Positions 1 through 11,500 of a DNA stretch of 64,000 bases are shown piece by piece. Within the stretch, counting starts at the first letter, position 1, and each line of letters opens with the position of its first letter. A model generated the notes under the pieces. The model searched no databases. It was not told the origin of the DNA and worked only from the letters and a program-made list of their open reading frames with translations. Made by a program: the position numbers and the translations under genes. This DNA is from Watersipora subatra (taxonomy: Eukaryota > Bryozoa > Gymnolaemata > Cheilostomatida > Watersiporidae), in the NCBI RefSeq assembly GCF_963576615.1, contig NC_088714.1:3534001-3598000 (forward strand), in the 5' to 3' direction.

Positions 1-546
1 AAAAGCTATGAGGGAAGTCACAAGAGAATCTAACCAGGACAACATTCAGGACATCCTGACTTTGAATGAACTGGGGAGATGCAGAGTTTCTTCAATGTGA
101 GTCATTTGACAAAGGTGCATGAGAGAAAACGCAGTGAGAACGTGAAAGCTGCAAAAAAAATTGTTGTGACATCACAATCCAGTCTTCTTAGCATGCTCAG
201 TCAAGTATGATACCAATGGATGTCTTTGAACAATATGGTTTTTAGGTGGAAACTTGTTTATTTTGCACTGAGAGCACTGACTGAAGCAGGAATCACTCTA
301 TTGAATTTGAATCCGTGAATAAGACTTGTGCAAATAATTAAATTGATCAGCATAGCCATGATAAAAAGGCCTGAAGATGAAGTCAGTTTATAACTTCATA
401 GATCCTTGAAATGCAATGTGAACATGATGGAGGTTTTGCAATGAAGCACCTGTTTGTTTTGCACTCTGGACACCGAGTGAAACAAACTAAATTCATCAGC
501 AGATTTATGCAATCACAGCCTAGGAATAACGCCATCTGTGCTTGTA
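1..546. other. No gene recognised at left edge
   Basis: I see no convincing exon or recognisable repeat here. Short open stretches exist on both strands but lack splice signals, codon bias or familiar motifs. If the RALGAPA call at 4205-4319 is right, this lies downstream of its first exon on the minus strand and is probably intron or later gene sequence. Confidence 0.4.
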
Positions 547-774
547 GTCTAAATATGAGTGGCATTGCAACAGTATGAATTTGAGTCTAAATGTGAGTGG
601 CATTGCCACAGTATGAATTTGAGTTTAAATGTGAGTGGCATTGCAACAGTATGAATTTGAGTCTAAATATGAGTGGCATTGCAACAGTATGAATTTGAGT
701 CTAAATATGAGTGGCATTGCAACAGTATGAATTTGAGTCTAAATGTGAGTGGCATTGCAACAGTATGAATTTGA
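547..774 (+). repeat. 38-bp tandem repeat, six copies
   Basis: Six head-to-tail copies of a 38-bp unit that starts GTCTAAATATGAGTGGCATT. Copies begin at 547, 585, 623, 661, 699 and 737 and differ at only a few positions (for example ATATG or ATGTG, and GCAACA or GCCACA). The array ends abruptly at 774. No reading frame stays open through it in a meaningful way, so it is read as a minisatellite. Confidence 0.95.
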
Positions 775-2335
775 AAACTCTAGTGACCAACTCTAGTGAC
801 AAAACCTGTAAGAGCCCATGACTAAAACAGACGATAGGACACTGCAAAAATGGATCAATACATCACATGAACGCCTAAACAAACTGTGGGTACAGCAAAT
901 AGAAAAGGAACCCTATACAACATTGATGTCCATACCAGATTTAATCTACTATTCTGAGTTGTGGGTGAATTTCATGTGCACGGTTAGAAAGAAAATCCTA
1001 ATTTTCTTCGACCTCAGCTAAGTTTTTTTGTTTATGATTTTTTTGATAAATTAATTTTTTTCATTCATTTTTCCTAATGCAAATTTCTGTGCATTACATA
1101 TCAGAATGCTGTTGTACAGACTACTCAGTATTTTTGACATACCAGTGCTTTAGTTTGACAACTTCTTATATTTCTTGCATTCAACCGCCATATAAAGTCA
1201 TAATTTGCAAACTACACGTACGTTAGCGGAGTAGAGCTACTAGCAGTTTCACACAAAGTACCAATAAAAGCCAAAAACATGAACGGTACCATGAAATATT
1301 TTAGCACATTTTTTCTTGGTGTGATCGATGCAAATGGTCATGCGAAGTATAAATACCAGTTTGTTGGTTTTTCAGTACCTAACTGGTTTCTTATTTTTGA
1401 ATTAATGAAACAAAAAGTAAAGAATACTCTTCAACGCTTGCACTTGAGCTGATTGCAGTAAAGAGTTTGATGTCATAATGTCATTTATTGAACAGAATAG
1501 TGAGGGGAAATTGAACCAGTTGCAGTTGTTACCTCACAGATAATCCTGTTTTCAAGTTTACTAAATAAACTCATGTCCTAACTTCAAAGGTCCTTCTGTA
1601 GCATTGTACTAGACATGCAGTTAAATATCTCCATCAAACTTACTTATTCATGATAGAGGAGTGTTTACAGATTTATTACAGACATCAAAGCAAAACTGTT
1701 TGCCAAGAAACACTCATTTTTGCCAAGATTATGAGAAAAATTTAAAAAAGAAACAATTGTTTTTTCAAAAAAATATCATGATTTAAATGACTATTTAAAT
1801 CATGACATTTAAATATCATTGTCATTGATTTAAAGGACTATTTAAATCAATTCTTGAAACCATTTTATTTTTTCGTGCCAACCCTGGTTATATGAGTGTC
1901 TGAACTTTCTGTGTTACAAACTTAGGTGTTGTCAAACAACTGCAAGTAACCTGAAGAAACATGACAAGGCTGGTGCCGATGAAGGGCTGGGCCCACAGTA
2001 AATACCCACAGCTGGATACAGTCATTTTTAGACTGATAAGTTACCTCATTACGGTGCAGTATTCTAGAACAGCGATGGGTCAATTAAAATGGTTACGACC
2101 TTTACTCTGACTAATATGATTAATTAAGTTGTAATATTGGTTAGCTTTTTTATTTTCTTTACCCATGGCCATCCTGTTTATAATTTATTTACACAAACAG
2201 CATAAGCTAAATGTACAAACAAATATATCATCTTTGTCAACAAATAGACATCTATAAGGATTCACGATCAAATTTTGCAGTGAAATGAAATGGATCTGGT
2301 CACTGAACTGTGTGACATCTAATCTATTTATAGTG
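775..2335. other. Non-coding AT-rich stretch
   Basis: Nothing is recognised apart from the palindrome at 1776-1805. A 67-codon plus-strand frame at 818-1021 has no family resemblance and no splice context, so it is not called as a gene. Confidence 0.4.
1776..1805. repeat. Perfect 13-bp inverted repeat, 4-bp loop
   Basis: The arms TCATGATTTAAAT and ATTTAAATCATGA are exact reverse complements around GACT. A looser copy of the motif follows near 1825-1850. It could form a small cruciform; no function is evident. Confidence 0.85.
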
Positions 2336-2339
2336 TATA

Positions 2340-2770
2340 CAAATGTCAGTGTTTTTCATTTGTCTGTTGGTCTGTCTGTCGTGTGTCTAGTTATAGCGAT
2401 AGCTTAAGCAACGAAAAATACGCTTCGCACTGGATTTGAACACTATTTGAGCGATCTAAACCATTAAGCCATACGGGATACTTGCGATACAATAGATTAA
2501 TCATGCTCATATTCATTACATCGGTTAAAAAACGTATACCGACATTGTGTGACGCATGACGTCCCAATAGAGCTGGCTTCATGGCTTAATGGTCTTTATT
2601 TTCATATGTTTAGCAATATATTAGCTCAATTTACTCAAATTAGCCAATTTTCTAATTTGAAAAAATATTGTAAAACTTAGCCATGGCAGCTACATTACCT
2701 GCCACTGTTTATAAGCTGTTTTTTTACTCGTACAACGCCGAGCTTTCACTTAGTCTTACAATAATGAGTT
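2340..2770 (-). repeat. SINE-like element with internal tRNA-like box (copy 1)
   Basis: Read on the minus strand, the unit begins near 2770 with CGGCGTTG and 'AGCTTATAAACAGTGGCAGG', passes an 'AATTTGAGTAAATT' block, and reaches a tRNA-like segment at about 2430-2505 with an A-box-like TGGCTTAATGG and a B-box-like GTTCAAATCC. It ends in a GACAGACAGACC tail. The same order of blocks occurs at 9560-9897, 15272-15655 and 34262-35020. Boundaries are approximate. Confidence 0.6.
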
Positions 2771-4204
2771 ACTTCATTTACACATAAACATAATTGCACG
2801 ACAAATGACTTTTATTCCTTTTAAAAGTTGAAACTTTTAGTTAGCATATGAGGCAACCCTTTATTGGTATAGACTATCGATGCCAATTAGACACAAAAAG
2901 TGTCATTTGTCGTTTTGTTTGGGTGATTTTGTTGAATTTCTATTGGCCGAAATACACATTAGCCAAAAAGCCATTAGTCAAAAATGATTCCTTTCATCGA
3001 AGAGTGTAGTCTTGGTCAAAAATTTACTCTATTACTCAAGCCATTTAGTTGAAAATAATAATATTTGACAAAATCTTTTTTAATCTTATATATAATACTG
3101 GACAATACTACTATTAATTGTAATATTAATACATGTAGTAAGTTTAACCTGTTAGCTAAATTTATATTTATCTTAGTGTTGGGTTAGTTTTATAATTTTG
3201 TACTAGCTCTAACAACTAAACATTTGCTATGTTCCAATCGCTGTACCATAAAAATACTCCGCACACAAATTTGATATGCATGCAACTTATTTTTTATGAA
3301 ATTTTACAACATACGGGTGTAACAATATATGCATGTACAGCATATTGTATGTTCCTTTGATTTAAAATCCAAGTTGCTATGCAAAATTTGATTTGTTGAA
3401 AGCTTTCACAACTTTACTGACATGCCTGTTTGTTTTACAGGTTATATATATAGTGAAATCATTTGAGATGACATAATTGTGATGTTATGGTTATATGTTA
3501 CTTTTTATAAATTCTGATAGCGTTATAAGACCAGTCTTTTCAATAGTCTTCAATTTCGACTAGTAGTCTGGGAATAGTCTATTATAGTTTTCATAGTCTA
3601 TGAAATTGACTAATAGCCTGTCGACTCCATTTTCGTTCATAATCTTTTTAACTAAACCTCCTTTACCCAAATGTCTGGTTGATTTCATGTTTTAACATAA
3701 TTTTCAGATACTTTAACCAAATTAAATTCAAAACATATTCATATGTGCCTTGAATAACCTTCTAAAGTATTTCGTAAAACATTTAATAAGAACGAAAATG
3801 CATATAAATCCTTTACGACACAATTATCTGAAAGTTTGGATTTTAAATACGACTTTCATTAACGTTCCACCAGCATTTACAATTGTCAAAATCTTTGTCG
3901 TACTTCAATGTAGGGCCTACCCCATTTGTAACTAGACAGAATGTTAAGCTATGCTCAAATCTGCATTGAAAGCCACTAAATTTTGTTGGCCACTAAAGGT
4001 TTAATAAATTTAAGTAAAATAACCTAGTTCAATAAATGTACAGTTACAGCACAAGTGGTATGCGTGTAGCACCAGTGAGTTACAGGTAGATTAATCTAGT
4101 TAGAGGTTGGTTACAGATAAGTTACAGTATTTGTATAGAATGATACCAATACTTGAAACACCCATGTTGAGTATACATGTTAATAAATAAATAAATGAGC
4201 TTAC
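2771..4204. other. Probable first intron of the RALGAPA-like gene
   Basis: Very AT-rich sequence immediately 3' (minus strand) of the exon at 4205-4319. I searched by eye for a following RALGAPA exon and found none; the next exon is probably outside the window. Confidence 0.4.
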
Positions 4205-4319
4205 CACCAATTCCGACAACATTCTTCAAGTACTTGAATCTGTCTGTGTTTGATTTCCTGACATCCAAAAACTTTTTGGCAAGCTTCTTTATGTCGCCAT
4301 GCGATTTACTCCTGAACAT
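4205..4319 (-). CDS. RALGAPA1: Ral GTPase-activating protein alpha subunit, first coding exon (partial)
   Basis: A minus-strand ATG at 4319 opens a 115-base coding exon that ends in phase 1 at a good donor (GTAAGC). The peptide begins MFRSKSHGDIKKLAKKFLD. From memory this matches the conserved N terminus of RALGAPA1 and RALGAPA2, whose pattern is MF, K, HGDVKK, LD, K, then R, K and L spaced alike. The family's proteins are about 2000 residues long, pair with RALGAPB, and act in the cytoplasm as GTPase-activating proteins for RalA and RalB through a C-terminal Rap-GAP-like domain. Only these 38 residues are visible; the gene continues leftwards off the window. It is head-to-head with XPO1. The call rests on one short exon, and I cannot separate RALGAPA1 from RALGAPA2, which probably share one invertebrate orthologue. 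Confidence 0.6.
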
Positions 4320-5515
4320 GGTCTTTTTTGCTATAGCGCTGCTAAGAACTTATCATTGCAGCGTTAGTTGATGTTTAATTAAGTATAGCTTTAATTAATA
4401 ACCGATTTGGGGGAAAATCTGTTCATGTAGGTTTTCACAAATGTGAACAACTACCGCGGCTTTATTAGTTTAGTATAAGTAACCGTGATGGGAAATAATT
4501 TCACAGTTAGTTTTATAGTGGTTTGAAACATTCATATATAAATATAGCAAACATACTAAAACGTAACCAGATACAGTCTATTGAAAAACATCATTATACG
4601 CGAAAAAACACGAAAATGAATAATACAAGTATTTTGCTCCGTTTGCAAAACGACAGGAAGTACCGTAAACCACGCCCATAAGTGATGTACGCGCTCTTGA
4701 TCTAGATCTAAACCTACTGTGATATTACCGATCTGTTAATATCGTTAAAAGCTACTACACTCTCAAACAACGTCGATTATTAGCGTAGTTTTTTTGATTA
4801 GCAAAAAAGCAGTCTTACAATGATATATTGAAAATTTTAAATTAAATCAATTGTATTTGCATTAATTTTTTACATCTTTTAGACAAAAAAATAAATGCTA
4901 GTTCCAAGCTACGCACAGCAGCGTCCCTATACGACACCGACGCACAGGCGGTGAAAGCGATGGTAGGAAAATTCCAATGTCTATGACCGGTTCAAACTGG
5001 TTTATGTGTATCGTACATCGCGCTGGTCCTATACTCATTCATTTTGTGGCGCGATAGCAAATTTGATGTGAGCGTTCAGGAGTTACTCCCGTTTCTCTTT
5101 CACGTAGGTCTTTATATTACCTGCGTGGTGCTAGCTTTTGTAGTCAAATTTTCAATGTAATATCCTGTTAATTTTCTTTTTAAAATTGTTATACATTAAA
5201 TATTGCTTATTACAAATTGGGAAGTTTGTTAGTGGTAACATTTTGGCGACAAAGATAATGTCATTGCATTCTATATAGTATGTTTACCCTCTTATGTATT
5301 GGTTTCACGTGGTTTTTTAAGTTTAGACAACAAAAACAGTGAGTATGCAAAAGCACAAATTGTTTACGATTGTAACACTTACGATTAGCTTTACTAATTG
5401 TTAAATTTCCTGTCATGTATGTGATAGCTTGATTCAGAAGTTCACTTAATACTATTCGAAACCTTTGGAATAAAGCAAGGCAACCACATCATTTTGTTTT
5501 TTTTTTGTATTTCAG
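4320..5515. promoter_or_regulatory. Putative bidirectional promoter between RALGAPA-like and XPO1
   Basis: The two start codons face away from each other across about 1.25 kb. Within it, 4653-4661 reads ACAGGAAGT, a good ETS/GABP-type site. 4670-4677 reads CCACGCCC, a KLF/Sp-type box. CpG content rises locally around 4640-5100, against an AT-rich background. A segment ending near 5104 (TTTCAC followed by gtaggt) could be a non-coding first exon of XPO1, spliced to the acceptor at 5515. No TATA box is evident. Promoter function is inferred from layout and motifs only. Confidence 0.5.
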
Positions 5516-5572
5516 GCCTCCTTCTCTCCCTCTCTTCCTGCACATCACCTTCATCCTCTTCTCGTTGTCATC

Positions 5573-8500
5573 ATGTCAACTGTAGCAGAGCAAGCTAATT
5601 CCCTTCTTGACTTCAGCGGCAAGCTCGACATACAACTTCTTGATAATGTTATCAACTGCATGTACAAAGGCCATGGGCAGCAGGTTTGTCTTCTCGTTTT
5701 CAATGTATTGCTAGATAAGCTTTTCCGCATGTATTGCAATCTATATCAAGTCTTTTATTGCCATGCATTGAACCTTATTTTAGCAACAAATGGCACAGCA
5801 AGTGTTGACATCACTCAAAGAACATCCTGATGCATGGACAAGGGTAGATACTATGCTGGAATATTCCTCAGACAATGAAACGAAATACTATGCCCTGCAA
5901 ATTCTGGAGCATGTCATAAAAACAAGATGGAAGGCCTTACCTAGGAACCAATGTGAAGGTTTGGCAATGATCTAAAAGAAAACATTGCTGAGCACTCAAA
6001 TAATTTATTCCATTTATTTTTATTTGTTGTTTTGTATATTCTTAAGGTATCAAGAAGTACATTGTCAGTATGATCATAAAGACATCATCTGATCCAGAGG
6101 CTGCCGACAAGAAGAAAGTTTTCCTTGGAAAATTAAACATGATTCTTGTCCAGGTAGTTTTATGTTGTTCTTATATTTTGTGGCTTTTATGTGCATTTCT
6201 GTGCCATTTTCATGTTTTACTCATCTTGAAAAGCTCCAACAATTCATTAAAAAATATATTCAAATTAACCCAAATCCAATTTTAAGACTCCATAACATTT
6301 AGCCAATTTTACACTAAGCTAAGTGAGTTGTAGCATCTATGTTATTACTCTTGCCTGACATCCTATTCAATGCGTTTTTGGCGCCTGTCGTGTTCAAATA
6401 TTTAACGCTGGTATAAGTTTCGTTTACAGTATCTTTGTGTTGGTTTTTTGACATTTGACAATCATCATACTAATGAGATATTATATGAGAGTTTGGCAGC
6501 TTTTTTCATAGAAGTTATGAGTTCAGTCTGGTGTCTCACCATTCTTTTTTAGACAAACCACCAAAACTGCAAATATTCTAATGTAAACTGTCATGAACAT
6601 GTTATGCATAAACCCATCGCATTATATTCTTCGTGAGATTGCAGTTGAGATAGCTTGCTGTCTGACAGGAAACCATTTTTAATGTTTAAAGAAGAAAAGT
6701 TAATAGCCAGGTTATGCAATATTCCGTTCGTGTGAGATATGAAAAATTCTTCACTTTCAGATATGTGTCTCCGTCAATTGCCGAGTCGGCTCTTTGTTGT
6801 CAGCTTGCTGACATCACCTCTTTGTTGTAAGCTCAGTTCTTGGTGAATCAGTCAATTCATTGGCTCACCAGTCTGGTTTCATCTAGTCTACGCATCATTG
6901 TTGATGGAACTTTATGGCCACGCTTGCTTCGAGTGACTGAGCATTACGCAACAAATTTTTCCTCGTTGGTAGTTAATAAAACAAGCGCTCTATTATCATA
7001 TCTAGTAAATGGCATTACGCTTTACCTAATGGTTTGAATATTTGAGACATGTTACATATCCATGTACTCGCTGAACTATTCATCTCAAATCTTACCTTCA
7101 ATGTTTGAATTCATATTATAGATCTCGTTAAGCATCATGCAGTAGACCCTCCCCCCCCCCCCATACTTCGTTCTGGTGTCGGCATCGTAAGTTGGAAATG
7201 TCATATAGAGGGGTATGGAAACCCATTGTGATAATCTAATGCAAACGCCCCCTAGTAAAAAACAGCAAAATTTTATATGCCTACTGTACTTATTTAATGT
7301 TAGTACCAAAATAGTATATCAACCTCAGTAACTATAGTTACCTACAGCAACTTTAGTGTATGTAGTGGTTATGATCTGCTTTTGATTATGGTTATGATTC
7401 TTCTTTCAACGTCGTTATCAATCATAAAACCCATGGCTGACGAATTATAGTGATTTATGTGGTTATATATGTATAACGAATTAAGAATATAGTAAATATA
7501 ATATTAAACACAAATGTCCAATAAATTCTCATTCTCGCTTTTCACTAATTTTCGTTTCCCTCATGCAATATCAAGCATTTACGAAACACGAAGAATGCTG
7601 AACTGGGAGAGGGAGCATCGCATCTCTTTCAGGCATTGTGGGAGGGATTTCAGTGAATAGCATATCGGCGTCTTTTGTGATTCCAACGTATTCAGCACAA
7701 CGACCGCCAAATTTGAATTTAGAGATACACATGTATTTTTGTTGATGTCGTATATCGAAAAAGAAAGCCTTAACAAGAGGATGAAAAAACACGGTGTTCT
7801 ACACAGTAAGAAATAACTGTAATTAAATTAATGACGTTGTAGTCGCATGGGAATCCTTGGCTGAACCTGTGACAGTTTTGACATGCAGCAAAAATCTTGG
7901 AGCGATTTAGCTGTACATATATAATGTCGTGTTTTGGTGCCTAGTTGTGCATACATGTTGCTTCATAAAATCACTGCGTCCCTTGCGCAGCCCTTAGAAG
8001 CTGCATGTGTAAATAAACACAATTGATGATTCTCTTTAGTAGTGCAGCTGTTTTTAGAATGCTTTTAATGGTAATCTTTCAAGATACACTGACCAACTAG
8101 CGGTGTTCTCAATGTTCACGCTCTGTAAATTTGGTTCTTATCGATGCTTAGCCTTAATACTAGCTACTGTATGGCTGCTGCATCCAAAACAAATTTTCAT
8201 TTCTTTTGACAGTTCTGGATAGAGGTTTTTAGTATTTTCATTGATGATTGCATCGCAATTGTAGATACTCAAATATGAATGGCCGAAGAACTGGCCAACT
8301 TTCATCAGTGACATTGTTGGTTCAAGCAAGACAAATGAGACGCTTTGTCAGAACAACATGATGATTCTCAAACTTTTGAGGTGAGAGAACAACAATATGG
8401 ATGTTAGTTGGGCTCTTCATAAACCCTCCACATTTTCTCTGTAATTCATGTCTATATATATATATATATGTACATATGTATAAATTACTAGTGTGTTAGA

Positions 8501-11500
8501 TTAGGTTAACTGGACTTGCATGTACCAGCTTTATGTGTCTATGTATATAGTCATACCTCAGCATACAAGCTTGATGTGTGCTGGGAATGAGCTTGTACGT
8601 CAATTTATTCGTGTCTCAAGGCATTGTTTCCTATATATTGTAAAATAATTAAATACAAAATTAATCTGTTACCATACTATGAGAAAAACCACCTAAAACT
8701 CTATATTACAGGGGAAAAACATGTTTTAACTGTTGTAATTTAGTACCTACATTAACAAAGCAAATACCCAATTTATTTGTTACGGTCTGCAACAAAATGT
8801 AACATTTCTACGGTATGTACATTACTGGGTGTATTTTTACCTTCGAAACAGACGTAACGGCAGTTTGAGTGAGACTAGACAGCAACTTGTTTGGTACACT
8901 AAACTTTTTGTGATGCAACTGTATTTAATAAAAACTTTTAGTTCAACTTAAATGAATTTAGCGTTACTAACAACAATTAAAACTAAGTTTTAATCTTTTA
9001 CCCAACGTACTTTAATATTATCGTCTTAATTTTCTTATTTCTTTAGTGCTTTTTGCCTTAACTTTTAGCCGATTGTATAAAAACTTTTATCAAACTGATT
9101 CGATGAGAAAGACCGAGCGATGTTGTTCTCAAAAACGAGCTCTCACATGCTTGCCCATACAGAGGCTATCAAGAACCGGCTGGTATGCTCGTATTTCAAA
9201 GGTTACTCGTAACTCAATGAAGATGCTTGTTCGAAATTTTGCTCATAATTTCTATTTTTTTCATATGTTTAGGTATGACTATCCATTGTTTTTTTTGACG
9301 TCATCACCCCGTTTGCACATGCGCTCGTCCACGAAAAGGCCGCCATTTTTGTAGAAAACGATTGTCATTCTCTTGATTAATAGTATTTTTCGGTGTTGTT
9401 TTGATACTAAAATAAAAAATTTGCATACAAAAGCATTGTTTGCAATAATTGCAGAAGCTTCGTGTTTTCAACAATAAAAGTTGTCCATAAATATGGCAGA
9501 CAACGATAGAATGACGTCACGAAAAAACGAAGAATATATATTTCTCAAAGTTTGTTATCTTTCGTCTGTTCTTCAGTATGTCTAGCTATAGCTATTAATT
9601 AATATCTTGGAGTAACGAATCCGTAGCGCAGAAGGTTTGATCTCGGGCTCTCCGATTCACCAGTCCTATGCCTTATCAATTCAGCCACACGAGCTTGATG
9701 GATTCACTAGGTGATATATGTCGCTACATATATGCTACCGCTTTCAGTCATGACGCAAAGTAATGGCGTAACGTCATGAGGAGCAGTAGCTCTTATTAGT
9801 AAGCTTACTCAAATTTTCCATTGGCACTGTGGCAGGCAACTGTCATTGTTTATAAGCTAATTTTTAATACCCGGGCAACGCCAGGTAGCACAGCTAGTAT
9901 ATATACTATAATATATATGGGCTTTATAACTACCTAATACTGGTGAACTGAAACCTTCAATGTCTATGGTTTATGTTGTGTTAGAAAAAAACCTGTACCT
10001 GCACATTTAATCTCACGACCAAACGAGCGAAGCCAATGTTTGAGAGTTTTTATGATAAATGCATGTGCTCACAACTTACGAAAATTATTCATCAACAACG
10101 TCGCAAACCCTTGTACCAAAATCTCATCAACAAATTTAACCATTTTTCTGTGGAGTCGTTTAAGTATAATAACGATACAAAACACATATAAACCTATTTA
10201 AATATATTACCAAGTCTTTGAAAAGTGTTGACAGTATCTTAAAACTTACCCATCTGAACGGATTATACATAAATAGACAGATTAATTTGGCCGAAATTCG
10301 TTATTAAAACTTGCTAAGCCTTACTTTTATTAAAATTAAGACCGGCAAACGAAACACCGAGCGACAGAGAATAGAACCATTAAGTCGTGCGCATTTCACA
10401 AAAAATAACGTGCACATTTCAGCAGTCTATAGCATTGTTGAATTGCCGAAGGTTTCTGTAATTAACGTAAAGGTACTGAAATAAAATCATTTCTTTTTTG
10501 CCGATTTCAAAGTAACTGACATTTTAGACACTTTTGAGTACTTTGGTATTCTAACTGATGTCCAACGCAGTGAAAGTAAAGGAAATGACAATGATATTTT
10601 TTTCTAACGATTCTTATGAGATTATTACAATATTTAATTATAAGTTTGGATGACTATTGAAGTGTTATAGTCACACTAACAACATCGATGATGGGCTATA
10701 TGTTACTATTATTATTTTTTCGAAATAGTTTTGTTAAATAGATTTTCTAAAAATCTATATAAATATCACAACTTCTTGATATTGTTAGCTATGACGTTTT
10801 GAAATGTAAACAAAGTTGTGCATTGGTTTTCTATTATTACTGTATTACTATATTAATAATATTGGTTATTCTAATAATATCTGGGCATTTTACTTCTAAC
10901 ATTGCATTTCTCCTATTGCAGAGGGAGAAATATAAACATATAATCCTTTCATTATTGCTGTTTGTTGTACATAATAACACCCACACCCAGTACATTACAG
11001 CTACCATTGCAGTTATCCTATTGCACTGCAGTGCCATTTGACTGCTAATATTGCATTTCTCAACCATCAGTACCCTTTCTTTTTTTCCAATATCACTTTG
11101 GTCGTGGGCTGTATGACAGGGAAATTTCTAGTAAGTATATTAGTAATATAAATCTAATCGTTGTATTGATTACAGTGAGGAAGTGTTTGATTTCTCCAGT
11201 GGACAAATGACTCAAACGAAGGCCAAGCATCTTAAAGAGAATATGTGCAGCGAATTCTCCGTCATTTTTCAACTATCTCAGTTCGTCATGGTAGGTTAAG
11301 GTTCCATGTGCTGTATGTGCATTCATCATGTTTTAACTTTCAATTTACACTTATGTTTAATAAATACGTTATTAATGATAATTTTATTTATTATGTTTGA
11401 ACATGTCGCCCTGAATTATTCAATTTAAACAAAAAGTACTTATATACATTATATCCGCTGTTAACTTGTTAGATGTTGCCTACTTCTCCATCACTCATTT

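Noticed and set aside
547..774. CRISPR-like array
   Set aside because: Units are directly adjacent with no unique spacers, and the sequence is from an animal genome.
818..1021. 67-codon frame with a plausible ATG
   Set aside because: No splice sites, no homologous motif and a stop after a T-rich run; not supportable.
2430..2505. Functional tRNA gene
   Set aside because: A- and B-box-like motifs exist, but no closed cloverleaf or acceptor stem is seen and the segment is part of a repeated element. The same applies to 9620-9700, 15505-15575, 32400-32460 and 34863-34935.
10799..11041. 80-codon plus and 76-codon minus frames
   Set aside because: They lie in repeat copy A; the same region in copies B and C gives different frames, so there is no protein-level conservation.
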